This document shows, piece after piece, positions 44,101 through 55,227 of a stretch of 64,000 nt of DNA; the stretch's first letter is position 1, and every line of letters starts with the position of its first letter. The notes under the pieces were generated by a model that was not told where the DNA came from, did not search any database, and saw nothing but the letters and a program-made list of their open reading frames with translations. The position numbers and the translations under genes are program-made. The stretch comes from Scolanthus callimorphus (Eukaryota > Cnidaria > Anthozoa > Actiniaria > Edwardsiidae), in the NCBI GenBank assembly GCA_033964015.1, contig JAWWUD010000109.1, forward strand, positions 310,001 through 374,000. The letters are read 5' to 3'.

Positions 44101-47100
44101 CACCAATTTCGAAGAACTTGCAAAAACTGCCTTGGATTCTTTCAATATCGAAGGCTTTTGCGACTCTCAAGTTGCAGCACTCAAGAATTTGCTTCAAGGC
44201 ATATAGATCTTATGGCGATTTAGACTTATGGTATTTCAAAGTCACTGACTTTTCAAGGATTTTCTTCACTTCATGATGCAGTAGTGTGACGTCAATGACA
44301 AGCGAGCGATCGAGACCATTTGCATTAGCCGTTTGAGGGAGAAATCGCAGACCTGGAAATCGGGCCTACCTGAAGAGAGAAGTAAGACCTTTTCTATTTT
44401 GAAATAGATAGTTAACTTTTGCATAGTTATTCATCCGCTAGTTTACTGTGCGGCTACGTCAACCGGTCAAAGGAAGGAGGTTGCCAAGCAGAAAGCCAGT
44501 ACAGAACAAAATGATATTTTCTTTCTTTAGATCTCAGACATCGAAATATTCGCTTTTCTCTAAAAATTGTGAAAATTATGAGCATAAATAAATTTCCTTA
44601 CAATGGTTTGAATCTCTAAATGACAAACTTTTTATGGGATGGCTCGGTTGACGTAGTTACACAGTAAGATTTTTTGGGGGGTTTCTAAGTTCAGCACTTT
44701 AATTACCTTTCACTTGTAAATGCAACCTAGCTCTAGATCCTTTTCCAAGTATGTTATGTGCACAACACTCATACAGTCCCTCATTTGATTTCTCGATCAC
44801 CGACAAGTGCACTCTTCCGCTATCACTGATATACAATAGTTTGCCATTGTAGAACACTTCATAAAGGTAGGGAGATGGAAAGGCATCAGTGACACACTGT
44901 AGGGTGACAGCTCCACCAATGAGTGCTATGTTGCGAGGTGCACTACTATGGATCACTGTACTGGATGGCTTGTCTGGACAAAACAAGGTAAAATATATAT
45001 TATTTAAGTCATAGTAGGTTAGCCCTGTGGCTCGGCTTTGGTTTCGTGTACTTTGTAACTGGCTGCATGCCTTTCATGATTGAGGCGTATACCGTAAGAT
45101 GACAACTATTGCGACATTACCCCTCCATCCAACTTCGGCCATCAGCCAGCCATCAGTGAATGACATGTAGATGGTACTTGTATTGCATGTGTGAAGTAAT
45201 CGGATCTTGCTATACACGGTACTCTTTTTAACCAAGTACACTTGTGTTACCCCTCCATCTAACTTGGTCAGGTTAATGACATGAAGATGGCACTTTAATT
45301 GCATGTGCGAAGTAATCAGATCTTACTCTATCCCTATACAGTGCATTATTTTTTTATCAATCTCAAAAACATTAAACAACATTTTCATCTATCTAATTTG
45401 GTCAGCCAGCCACATGCAGGTTAATGGCATGGCAATGGTACCTACATTGCACGTGTAGTGTCGCTGATGCACTGTCATTTCCAAGTCTGTTCCTTGCCAT
45501 ACAGACATAACCCCCAGCATCCCTCTTGCTCGTGTTACTAATAATCAACCTTTCTTCTGATGCATTTTGAATATGATGACGTAAATCCAGCTTGGACCAC
45601 GTGATGTCTGGTTCTGGATTTCCCTCCACCTCACAATACATAGATGCAGACGAGGTCTCGTTTACAGTTTGGTTCTTCGGTGTACGTATTATTTCTGGTG
45701 GATCTGGAAGCAAGATAGATAACAGAACATTTCTATTATCAGTATACTTTTTCTTCTGAGAAAACAAAAGAACGTGATGTCTGGTTCTGGATTTCCCTCC
45801 ACCTCACAATACATAGATGCAGACGAGGTCTCGTTTACAGTTTGGTTCTTCGGTGTACGTATTATTTCTGGTGGATCTGGAAGCAAGATAGATAACAGAA
45901 CATTTCTATTATCAGTATACTTTTTCTTCTGAGAAAACAAAAGAAAGAAAATGCCCAAATTCCCTCTCATGAGCCTATGAAAAGTGTTTTGATTTCTTTA
46001 AACTTCTTGGCTATGGCTAGAGACAGACAGTTCACAGTCACATCTTCGGTGAACGTTCGTAAATGGAGGAGAAATCTTTATTGCCTCCGCTAACAATAGC
46101 AGATGATCCACACAATTAGTGCACGAAGTAGGAATTTCCCTCAAAAATAAAAGATTGTTTGTCATTGATGCTGTTTACTGACATTTGCAGAAAAAGCGGC
46201 TAATCAACAATCTATCTGAGGACATAGATAAAGTATGACTATTCTGAAGAACCATCTTCTTGTTAATGCTATAATGAAATTAATGAGACCTCATCCTTTT
46301 CACTCTGCTTTTTGTCTCTCCCATCGAACATGTACCTACATATTTCTCATGTGCAGGTGCTAAGTCTAGTGGACAAAATACTCACAAAAAACATTAATGA
46401 CACTTGAGTTTGCTGCTGGGACAGCAGAACATCTTCTTGTTAATGCTATAATGAAATTAATGAGACCTCATCCTTTTCACTCTGCTTTTTGTCTCTCCCA
46501 TCGAACATGTACCTACATATTTCTCATGTGCAGGTGCTAAGTCTAGTGGACAAAATACTCACAAAAAACATTAATGACACTTGAGTTTGCTGCTGGGATG
46601 CCCACTCCATTTCGCGCAGTGCAAACATACCCTCCAGAGGCTAATCTGGAAATGTTATGCAACTCTAATGCACTGCCCGTGGAGTAAATCTGAGTACTTC
46701 CTGTTTTCGTCCATTCTACTAGTGGTGTTGGGTTGCCTGTGGTAATACACGTCAGGTTTACATTATTGCTTTCTGTAATGTTCAGCGTTGGCGGCCAGAC
46801 ATGTGCAGTTGGTGGATCTGTTGGTACAGCAAGAATATGTCGAACCCTTGAGTATGGGGCTCAATGCACTCTATTGAGTTGGAATTTTGCCTCAAAAAAT
46901 ATAAAATGTCAAACTCTCAGTTTATCCTATATTTCACTTTTATAACGTCACTCTTAGTCTACTGAAAATGCGAAAATATGAAGTCAGTTATGCCCGCAGT
47001 TATGATATATCTGGATCGTCTTCTGAAAAGTGTGCTCTACATAGTTGGCGTTCTACTTTTTCACACCGTAGCGCAGATTTAATAAGCGGCAGAATTATAC

Positions 47101-50100
47101 TGCCGGCTTTATGCCACCAACTGCGTCATCAATGGTGACATTATTGGTTAACTGGCAGATGGTAGATAGATACTGTATTCCTCACATACACATTTTTATC
47201 TCTGATCTTTGGAGTCCACCTCTTTCCATGGGGATTCCTTCTTGTACTGATAGCGGTGTCATTTAGTTGGTTGGTACTACTTTTTATAACCGTCCGAAAA
47301 GATGCGCGGATTCAGATGGCAGTATAAACTGTCTACCTTACTTTTACATTTGTAATTTCTGATCTATGGAGTTTACCTCATTATACAAGGATTTTTTCTT
47401 GTACCTATAGTGGTGTCTTAAACAGCAAACAAGACAAGCGGTTACAAGTAAACTATGCACCCAGAGAAGGCTATACTTACATTTAACAACAAGCTGCACC
47501 ACAGACTTCATTTGTGTGGATCCAAACTCGTTATACGCCACACAAGTATAATTTCCAGCATGCTCTCTCTTCACCCTACATATTTTGTGGTACCCCGATC
47601 TGTTAATCCTAACCAATTTCCCATTTCGGTAAATCTTGAATGATGGTTCTGGACTGGCATCTGCTAAACATTGCATTACGAAAGTGTATTTTTCTTGTAA
47701 GACAGTGACCTCGGGACATGTTTCTACGGTTACATTAAATGGCTGATAATCTGCAACAGGAAGTTTTTAGGATGATTAAGTCACCGACGTATACCCCATT
47801 CACATCGACGTTTAACTAAATTGGTTTAAATGGGTTATCTACCAAAACTGAATTAACAGTAATGTACATGTTAGACACACATCATGTCACTCAGTAGAGG
47901 GTAGATCAGTGTTGTCGATCAGATGGTCGACCTGGGCGACGAGTGCCGTGTGCTGTGGATTCCACAGAACGAGTAATCATTTAGTGAGAAGAGTTTATTA
48001 CAGTAAGAAGCTTCACATGTTGGGTTTCGAAAGTATATAGTTCCTGTAGATCTTACGCAGATTTGCGCGCCGCACCTCAAGCTACGACAACGCTTGAATC
48101 AGCTCTTCAAAAAGGGGGAAAGGACGTAGTTGCAATGCCTAATTTGAGCACCGCAACGTCCGCATCGCTTCGTGCACAGGCTGGGCTACAACCTGCTTGC
48201 TCAATTCTTACAACCCATCGATGCATTGAACTACCTGTTGACCGCAAAATAACGCGTTTCACAGCTTGGCAACATTATACATGACATGTGTCAGAGGCAG
48301 ACCATTTAACTTTTGAGGGTGGGATTGATACTTCTCAAAACAACAAAATCTTCTGCATGGCAAACCTGTGACTAATACTTTTATATTTAGTGAAAACAAA
48401 AATTGCGATATGCTTAGCCGAACAGAAAACATTTATTTTCTGAATATCGAGTACAACAAGGGAAAACGGAACGCACAATTGCCGGTCAGCAAGCGTCATT
48501 TCTCCCTGACGAAGCAGAAAATAAGTCATCACGGCCTTGTGACGGAAATGAATTCGTAGCTTAGAAATATCCTTTGCCGCACGCATGCGCACCAAAATGA
48601 CAATTTCTTTGGCGGGGGAAATTCAGCCGATCGGAAACGTTCCAAGCACAAACATACAATTCATGTACAGCCTTAAACACCCTTCAAAAGCTAAATTGTC
48701 CGTGCCTTCTTATGCATCACGTACTCTTAACATTTACAGTTGCTATGGCAACACTTGATCCTCCTATGCCATTGGTTGCTCGGCATGCATACGGTCCTGC
48801 GTCTTGTTTTCCACGAATGTGTAGGGTCAGCGAACTCTTGTTTGACAATATCTTAGCACTGCCGTCATCTTTGCTCCACCCAATGGACGGAGTGGGGTTA
48901 CCAGTCACGTAACACAGGAGTCTGATATTGCCACCTTGATTGACAGATATACTGTTGCTAGGCAACACTGTGACTGTAGCTGGATCTGGAAAGGAAAATT
49001 ATAGACGAAACAGCGATGTTTGATGCTTTTAAATAGTCCATCTTAAACGTTCTAGAAGATATAGCACATGATGGAGCCCATCAACAGGAGCCTCCCTCGC
49101 CTATTGGTGGGCGTCCGAAGCACAGGGAGCCCATCAAAAGGAACCTCCCTCACCTATTGGTGGGCGTCCGAAGCACAGGGAGCCCATCAACTGGAGCCTC
49201 CCTCACCTATTGGTGGGCGTCCGAAGCACAGGGAGCCCATGAACAGGAGCCTCCATCACCTACTGGTGGGCGTCCGAAGCACAGGGAGCCCATCAACTGG
49301 AGCCTCCCTCACCTATTGGGAGGGCGTCCGAAGCACAGGGAGCCCATGAACAGGAGCCTCCATCACCTACTGGTGGGCGTCCGAAGCACAGGGAGCCCAT
49401 CAACTGGAGCCTCCCTCACCTATTGGGAGGGCATCCGAAGCACAGGTAGCCCATGAACAGGAGCCACCATCAGCTATTGGTGGGCGTCCGAAGCACAGGG
49501 AGCCCATCAACTGGAGCCTCCCTCACCTATTGGTGGGCGTCCGAAGCACAGGTAGCCCATGAACAGGAGCCACCATCAGCTATTGGTGAGCGTCCGAAGC
49601 ACAGGGAGCCCATCAAAAGGAACCTCCCTCACCTATTGGTGGGCGTCCGAAGCACAGGGAGCCCATCAACAGGAGCCTCCATCACCTATTGGTGGGCGTC
49701 CGAAGCACAGGGAGCCCATCAACAGGAGCCTCCATCACCTATTGGTGGGCGTCCGAAGCACAGGGAGCCCATCAACAGGAGCCTCCAACACCTATTGGTG
49801 GGCGTCCGAAGCACAGGGAGCCCATCAACAGGAGCCTCAATCACCTATTGATGGGCGTCCAAAGCACAGGGAGCCCATCAACAGGAGCCTCCATCACCTA
49901 TTGGTGGGCGTCCGAAGCACAGGGAGCCCATCAACAGGAGCCTCAATCACCTATTGATGGGAGTCCAAAGCACAGGGAGCCCATCAACAGGAGTCTCCAT
50001 CACCTATTGGTGGGCGTCCAAAGCACAGGGAGCCCATCAACAGGAGCCTCCATCAGATATTGGTGGGCGTCCGAAGCACAGGGAACCCATGAACAGGAGC

Positions 50101-53080
50101 CTCCATCACCTATTGATGGGCGTCCGAAGCACAGGGAACCCATCAACAGGAGCCTCCATCACCTATTGGTGGGCGTCCGAAGCACAGGGAGCCCATCAAC
50201 AGGAGCCTCAATCACCTATTGATGGGCGTCCAAAGCACAGGGAGCCCATCAACAGGAGCCTCCATCACCTATTGGTGGGCGTCCGAAGCACAGGGAGCCC
50301 ATCAACAGGAGCCTCAATCACCTATTGATGGGAGTCCAAAGCACAGGGAGCCCATCAACAGGAGTCTCCATCACCTATTGGTGGGCGTCCAAAGCACAGG
50401 GAGCCCATCAACAGGAGCCTCCATCAGATATTGGTGGGCGTCCGAAGCACAGGGAACCCATGAACAGGAGCCTCCATCACCTATTGATGGGCGTCCGAAG
50501 CACAGGGAACCCATCAACAGGAGCCTCCATCACCTATTGGTGGGCGTCCGAAGCACAGGGAGCCCATCAACAGGAACCTCCATCACCTATTGATGGGCGT
50601 CCGAAGCACAGGGAACCCATCAACAGGAGCCTCCATCACCTATTGGTGGGCGTCCGAAGCACAGGGAGCCCATCAACAGGAGCCTCCATCACCTATTGGT
50701 GGGCGTCCGAAGCACAGGGAGCCCATGAACAGGAGCCTCCATCACCTATTGATGGGCGTCCGAAGCACAGGGAACCCATCAACAGGAGCCTCCATCACCT
50801 ATTGGTGGGCGTCCGAAGCACAGGGAGCCCATCAACAGGAGCCTCCATCACCTATTGGTGGGCGTCCGAAGCACAGGGAGCCCATCAACAGGAGCCTCCA
50901 TCACCTATTGGTGGGCGTCCGAAGCACAAGAAAATACGAAACTATTTTTGGATTGTAGATTTTGAATTCGGCGAGAATAAATTGCCATGGTTACAAATTA
51001 TGTCCCCTCTCAAAAGAAAGATGATTGAAATCAGTGTCGCCCTCGCACTGAACGCGATGAACCCAACATTTTCACTCTCAAAGTACCAATTTCCCGTTGA
51101 AATTAAAATTCCACAATGTAAAAACCGACTCTTTTATTCCTGTTCGATCCTGTACATATGGCTAGACCTAGTGGAGTAGATGGAAAGGCATGTTGATTCA
51201 GGGCTCCTGACCACAGTGGTATAATACTCCCCTTTTTTTAATTGACAATAAAAGAGAGACTTCAGTGTACAATTCACATCGACCAAAAAATAAATCGTGG
51301 AGTGAATAGCGCGGATTTCAAGTGACTGTCGTGAGTAATAGGTAGGTCCTATAGGTTTTATTCAGGATTGGTGTAATAACTTTGGGATTGGTTTACTACA
51401 GTCATATGAAAACCGCTCTGTGAGCAAATGAATCCTGCTTACATTGAACATCAAGATAAGAAGAGGAGTACACCACGCCAGCCTTATTAGTTGCCCTGCA
51501 ATTATACAACCCTGTGTCATTTCTTGTCACATTCAATATTTTACAAGTCTCCCCAGGAGGGAGCAGGGAACCGTCACTTCTTATACAGTCAATGACGGGT
51601 TTTGGGTTTCCTGTGGCATTGCAGTAGAATGAAGCAGCAGTTCCTTCGCGAACTGTGGAATTGACGTGTTTGCTGGTGATGACCGGAGGAACTGGAAAAA
51701 GAATGAGCAGATTTCAGGATATTTGTGTATTCTCTCGTCTCTGCCTATCTCCTGAGAGAGTGGAACCCCATCCAGTATGTCAGTGGCAGTGCATTTATAA
51801 ATAGATTCAAGCTCAATTTTAGGACAGGGGGTGCGCACGTGACTAATGGCGTGAATAATCGACTGTTGCTAAGATACGACCAATCAGAACCATAAAGACA
51901 GATGTGGACAATAACAACCAAAGGTTAGATTTATGTTAAACGCCGTGGAGAACTATAGTGTTTTGCTGACTTTTGGAGCGTTAGCTCTTCGTGGGAGCAA
52001 AAATGGATAATATAAAGGTAGTTCCAAAAAGAAGACGCGTGCCGCTTACTGCTATTCACATGGTACGAGACCCTTTGTTGGGGGATGGGTTCCCTGTGAA
52101 TAATAATTATTTCATGCTTTTTCATAATAATATATTTGGCATTACCATATGATGGAAAAGATTGTACCTGACGCTAACACGTGAGTGGGAAAAAAATCCC
52201 CCTACCAATCTTGTTCGTTTAGCTACAGGTAATTTTATAACTTACTTAAAAGGACAGCCAATATGCAACTTGTCCTGCTAGTACCAGAATAGTGCACTTC
52301 GCAGCAATACATGGTTCCAACTGTAGCACGAACTTTTCTTAATACCAGAGTTGCTTTATTGATCACTGTCACAAAACCTTGAAATTCAGAATACACAATC
52401 ACGCTACCATCCGCCATTTTTCTCGCCACAGTTTTGAGCCCTCTTCCGTTGTCATAGCGCGTAAAAGAGACAAAGCCAAGAGATTCGTTGGTCAAACTGT
52501 AGTCCCATTGCAGCGACGCATTGTTGTGTAGGGTTAGCTCTACTGGGTCTGTAGGTGTTGTTGTCCAACTGAAAGATGCATCTGTAAAATGTAATGGAAA
52601 ATCAGTGATGTCGAGGCATCCAAAGAAAAAGAATTCTATAAGTACTCGATGAGTCTACACGAAAAGAAAGAGTGCACACGAACTGAAGGCGCCATTCCGT
52701 GATGATATCAGATGGTGAAAAAGCAGTGCGTAGAAACCGCGACACCAGATACAAAAAATTACATGGGCGGTACAGCCCTCGGATGGAGCGCGGAGGGAAG
52801 ACTTTGTCTTTTATTATAAACCTATAAATGCGTTTTATTTAAAAAAATACATCATCACAAAATTACGCCTTCAATTTTTCAAATTTGTCTTGACCATTTA
52901 TAACGAAGGCGTGCTTTAAGTCTCAAATGGAAGGCAATCTTGAAAGTTACCAACTTGATCTCCAGTATTGATAAATGAGAAAATCGGCAACAGTCGCTTA
53001 CCTGTATATAATGATGAAGCAGTGAAAAAGATAATTCCCTCCAGAATCCAAGATAATCTGTTTTTACTCGATACCATCAT
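41041..53080 (-). CDS. Gene M1: nine-Ig-domain transmembrane receptor
   Basis: Eleven minus-strand exons in transcript order: 53080-53002, 52581-52246, 51691-51443, 48985-48725, 47750-47481, 46817-46563, 45703-45446, 44973-44707, 43482-43222, 42616-42338 and 41178-41041. They encode a signal peptide, a V-like Ig domain, eight further Ig domains (alternating NITW-type and FYNGK-type) and a TM helix. Every internal exon is phase 1-1 with a length divisible by three, and all are open. The 3' end is unsettled. The last exon has a GTTAGT donor, but reading through gives a stop at once (41038-41036) and a seven- to nine-residue tail. The alternating Ig classes recall multi-Ig adhesion receptors of the CD22/hemicentin sort. 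No orthologue is claimed. Confidence 0.82.
42338..42616 (-). CDS. Gene M1 Ig domain 9
   Basis: 279 nt. ARVQCKADGYPPPVITW and GLYKCQAWNSEG supply the Cys-Trp-Cys triad. This is the membrane-proximal Ig, spliced directly to the TM exon. Confidence 0.9.
42655..43002. mobile_element. About 345-bp repeat, inverted copy of 34540-34878
   Basis: Reads as the reverse complement of the element in gene C, including GGAGATACGAATTTTATCTT and the GTGAAAATAACATG pairs. It lies in the intron between Ig 8 and Ig 9 of M1. Confidence 0.88.
43222..43482 (-). CDS. Gene M1 Ig domain 8
   Basis: 261 nt. APPKITKAPKNHVIKEG, LRMLCNATGDPYPNITWSHL and GVYACTANNGVG. I-set-like. Confidence 0.92.
44087..44206 (+). pseudogene. 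Fragment resembling a RecQ-type helicase N-terminus
   Basis: Plus-strand ATG open frame of 39 residues inside an M1 intron: MADDVTNFEELAKTALDSF, then GFCDSQVAALKNLLQG. The FxxxQxxALxxLLxG pattern matches motif 0 of RecQ helicases. The next residues expected there (D-L-M-A-I) appear one frame over and are followed by a stop. No helicase domain continues, so this is a stranded 5' fragment, probably carried by a repeat or a retrocopy. Identification is tentative. Confidence 0.4.
44707..44973 (-). CDS. Gene M1 Ig domain 7
   Basis: 267 nt. VTLQCVTDAFPSPYLYEVFY and NEGLYECCAHN. It is of the FYNGK type: strand C carries F-Y, not the usual I-T-W. Confidence 0.9.
45446..45703 (-). CDS. Gene M1 Ig domain 6
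   Basis: 258 nt. DPPEIIRTPKNQTVNE, ASMYCEVEGNPEPDITWSKL and GGYVCMARN. Its first half and acceptor are repeated exactly at 45772-45944. Confidence 0.92.
45599..45944. repeat. Perfect 173-bp tandem duplication spanning an Ig exon boundary
   Basis: 45599-45771 and 45772-45944 are identical by eye. The unit holds the first part of Ig domain 6 plus its acceptor and polypyrimidine tract. The outer copy therefore has an acceptor and a partial exon but no matching second half. Confidence 0.92.
46253..46598. repeat. Perfect 169-bp direct duplication with 8-bp spacer at another Ig exon
   Basis: 46253-46421 recurs at 46430-46598, with CAGCAGAA between. The unit includes the 3' end of Ig domain 5 and its donor, so a decoy exon end lies downstream of the true exon. 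Confidence 0.92.
46563..46817 (-). CDS. Gene M1 Ig domain 5
   Basis: 255 nt. It has no internal methionine near its start and is easily missed. DPPTAHVWPPTLNIT, VNLTCITTGNPTPLVEWTKT and GGYVCTARNGVG show an I-set-like domain. The acceptor CCAACAG and donor GTGAGT are good. Confidence 0.88.
47481..47750 (-). CDS. Gene M1 Ig domain 4
   Basis: 270 nt. DYQPFNVTVETCPEVTV, FVMQCLADASPEPSFKIYRN and GNYTCVAYNEFG. FYNGK-type, like domain 7. Confidence 0.9.
48725..48985 (-). CDS. Gene M1 Ig domain 3
   Basis: 261 nt. DPATVTVLPSNSISVNQGG, IRLLCYVTGNPTPSIGWSKD and GPYACRATNGIG. I-set-like. Confidence 0.92.
49068..50930. repeat. 53-bp minisatellite, about 35 copies, in an M1 intron
   Basis: Unit GGGAGCCCATCAACAGGAGC CTCCATCACCTATTGGTGGG CGTCCGAAGCACA, repeated with few substitutions. 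A seven-unit (371-bp) block carrying the variants GTCTCC, GGGAGTCCAAAGC and CAGATATTGG is itself duplicated (variant sites near 49970 and 50335), so there is higher-order structure. As 53 is not divisible by three, the long open frames across it are artefacts. Confidence 0.95.
51443..51691 (-). CDS. Gene M1 Ig domain 2, core Trp replaced by Cys
   Basis: 249 nt. VPPVITSKHVNSTVREG, ASFYCNATGNPKPVIDCIRS and GLYNCRATNKAG. The strand-C tryptophan is Cys (VIDC) and a further Cys occurs in GETCKILN, so a second, non-canonical disulfide is possible. The exon is open and well spliced. Confidence 0.88.
52246..52581 (-). CDS. Gene M1 Ig domain 1: atypical V-like
   Basis: 336 nt, phase 1-1. The strand-B position reads ASLQWDY with no cysteine. 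The strand-F region reads GTMYCCEVHYSG. Size and position suggest a V-like domain with a missing first cysteine. Confidence 0.78.
53002..53080 (-). CDS. Gene M1 exon 1: signal peptide
   Basis: MMVSSKNRLSWILEGIIFFT, then ASSLYTG, a credible signal peptide ending in phase 1 at a GTAAGC donor. The frame stays open upstream to an ATG at 53125, which would add 15 residues. I prefer 53080 because it puts the hydrophobic core close to the N-terminus. Confidence 0.75.
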
Positions 53081-53125
53081 GTTAGTTAAACTTACTATAC
53101 CTTTCCGGGCATTGTTTTCACTCAA

Positions 53126-55154
53126 CAGAGTAACAGTCCTTGATTTTCTAGATTCGGTAACGGAGATTCGGTGATTTTCCTTTGCGGTTTACCGTTAGAA
53201 TTCCCATCGAATGCATTCAAATGTAATTTTAATATGTTATTCAGTCCTTCCATGGCTAGGGGATCTAACATTATTCAACCGATAAAATTACACCACACAT
53301 ATTTCAGCTGAGAAAACAAATGTTATTACAGTCATTTGAACGTTTCAATTGTTCAGCCAATCACGTGAAATCTTTGCTCAGATGTTTTCACCCCGCTAAA
53401 TCGGCTAAGATCCGTTAAGTATCAATCTATTTTCAGTAGCGTACTTATTTCAAAAACCACATCGAGTTCATTCTCTTGAATAATTTAAGTAGCCCTTCCC
53501 AGTGCAACCCTCGAAAGTAAGTTTCCAAAATAACAACAACCATTGAAGCTATAGCACTTTTATTCAAAATCGTTCCCTGACATTCAATATTTACAACACT
53601 CAACAGGCACGGATCCAAGAATTGGTACGAGAAAAAATGCGGCGACTTTCTATAAAGGATACTATGAGAAATTTCCTCAAAAAGGGGGTTGAAAACCCCC
53701 TTCACACAACCCTGTATCCGCCCTGCAAGTCAAATCATCATTTTATCGTACTAGTTGCATTTATTCTATTTCATAAAAAATATACAGTTCTCACTTGACC
53801 TATTTTAAACGTTTGGAATTGCATCAGTAGAGAGAGCCCAGTAGCGCTATAGTCTGAATCTCAGTCAACAAAGCCTTCTTAAATATTATTCAATGGCGTA
53901 ACTATTACCATGTACTATGTACTTTTCTGCTCTCTGGGCACACGGTTATCTTGTTACCTATATTGTGTTAAAACACACTTTAGAGACACACAGTACCGGT
54001 TTCATATCGTGAGCGCCTTGGGCGATTATTATAATTAACGTACGACCCAACAGAAAGAGAGAACATGTTGACCTGTATAAAACTCAGAAATTCGATGCTA
54101 ATCGGGTGAATACTGAACAAGATACAGTCATTCAAAAACTCCAAAATTTAACAGGAATTGTATGAGTCCGGACATGCGTGCGGCAAGTCATACAAATCTT
54201 CCTCAAATCTTTATAAATTTTGGAGTTTTTGAATGGTTGTATATCGATCAGTTTTTATCCAATTAACACCAAACTTCCTCATTTTGTAAACTTCAACATG
54301 CTTTCTCTTGGTATGTAGGTCGTATCGCCCGAGGCACTCACGATATGAAATCCGGCAATGACTGTTAAAAAGCACGTTACGGCACCGCACGGAAGTATAG
54401 CCGAACCCTGCCTTTTGTGTGCACGGATTACTACACAGGCGGCGGACAAGGGGCGACTTCACAAAGCTCCCCATTTTCATACGAAATTTTGGTCTAAGCG
54501 CCGTGTCCCTGGTTTTGATCCTTGTCCTCTTATATATCATCTTGCTTATTGCACAGTCCTACTAAACGCTCATATAACAAGGAATTGTGATAGTCCTTGT
54601 GTAACAACATAATGACTGATCTATTACGTTATGATGATGCCAAGACTGTAGCTGCCTAGCCGCCTATATGTTTTTCCGGATAGCCTATTGATCAGAGTGT
54701 GTGCAACCCTCTGATAATTCTTCCTGGTGGACGCAAATATGTTCTTGTAAATGTTGTGAATGGTCAAACGCTATGATCTGTGGAAATAAGAAGGTAAAAA
54801 GAACTCTTCGTTATCATCATCATTTATATGCGTCGTTGTCGTCATTAGGGAGTTTAAGCTGCGACGACGGCAACGGGAATGACGACGTCTCACTAAACTT
54901 CGATTACTCGCTTGTTCACATTTCTCAATATTCATCAACCGTTTGGAATTGTCCTTTGCATCGTAACCATAACAGGAAATTCGCATCCAATCTCAAACAT
55001 CAAACAAAAATACAACAAAATCATCATCCACGTTCCCGACAGCTAGATCGAACACACGCGCGTGTGCTCGTCCCGACAGCTACTGAAGTCGAACACGCCT
55101 GTTCTATATCGCTTGTTCGCCCTCTTTCCTTCCTTTGGCGCTGGTGTACAGGCT
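53126..55154. other. Region between M1 and M2
   Basis: It should hold the M1 promoter. I see no coding exon. A foldback (54129-54235) has arms CATTCAAAAACTCCAAAATT and AATTTTGGAGTTTTTGAATG. The remainder has no clear structure. Confidence 0.6.
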
Positions 55155-55180
55155 TGGTTTCTTACCTCTGTACTCTATAA

Positions 55181-55227
55181 TCAAACGGAGTGTACGCCAT
55201 ATGCAGTCTCCACTTCCTTCTTTTCCT
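55181..55227 (-). CDS. Gene M2 candidate last exon
   Basis: Spliced in phase 1 from the TM exon it reads EEKKEVETAYGVHSV-stop. An upstream CTAAC sits in good branch-point position before GTGCAG. A 22-nt candidate exon between (55682-55703) would change the frame, so the exact tail is unsettled. Confidence 0.4.

Noticed and set aside
49068..50930. CRISPR-like array
   Set aside because: Unit of 53 bp with no alternating unique spacers, inside a eukaryotic intron. It is a minisatellite.
49068..51179. Several long plus-strand open frames (up to 284 codons) rich in RSTGSPSTGAS
   Set aside because: They are translations of the 53-bp minisatellite. The same peptides appear in shifted frames, and the last simply runs on into unique intron sequence.
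54701..55180. 159-codon plus-strand open frame
   Set aside because: No domain or compositional signal. It lies opposite the M2 tail region and next to simple repeats, so chance is more likely.
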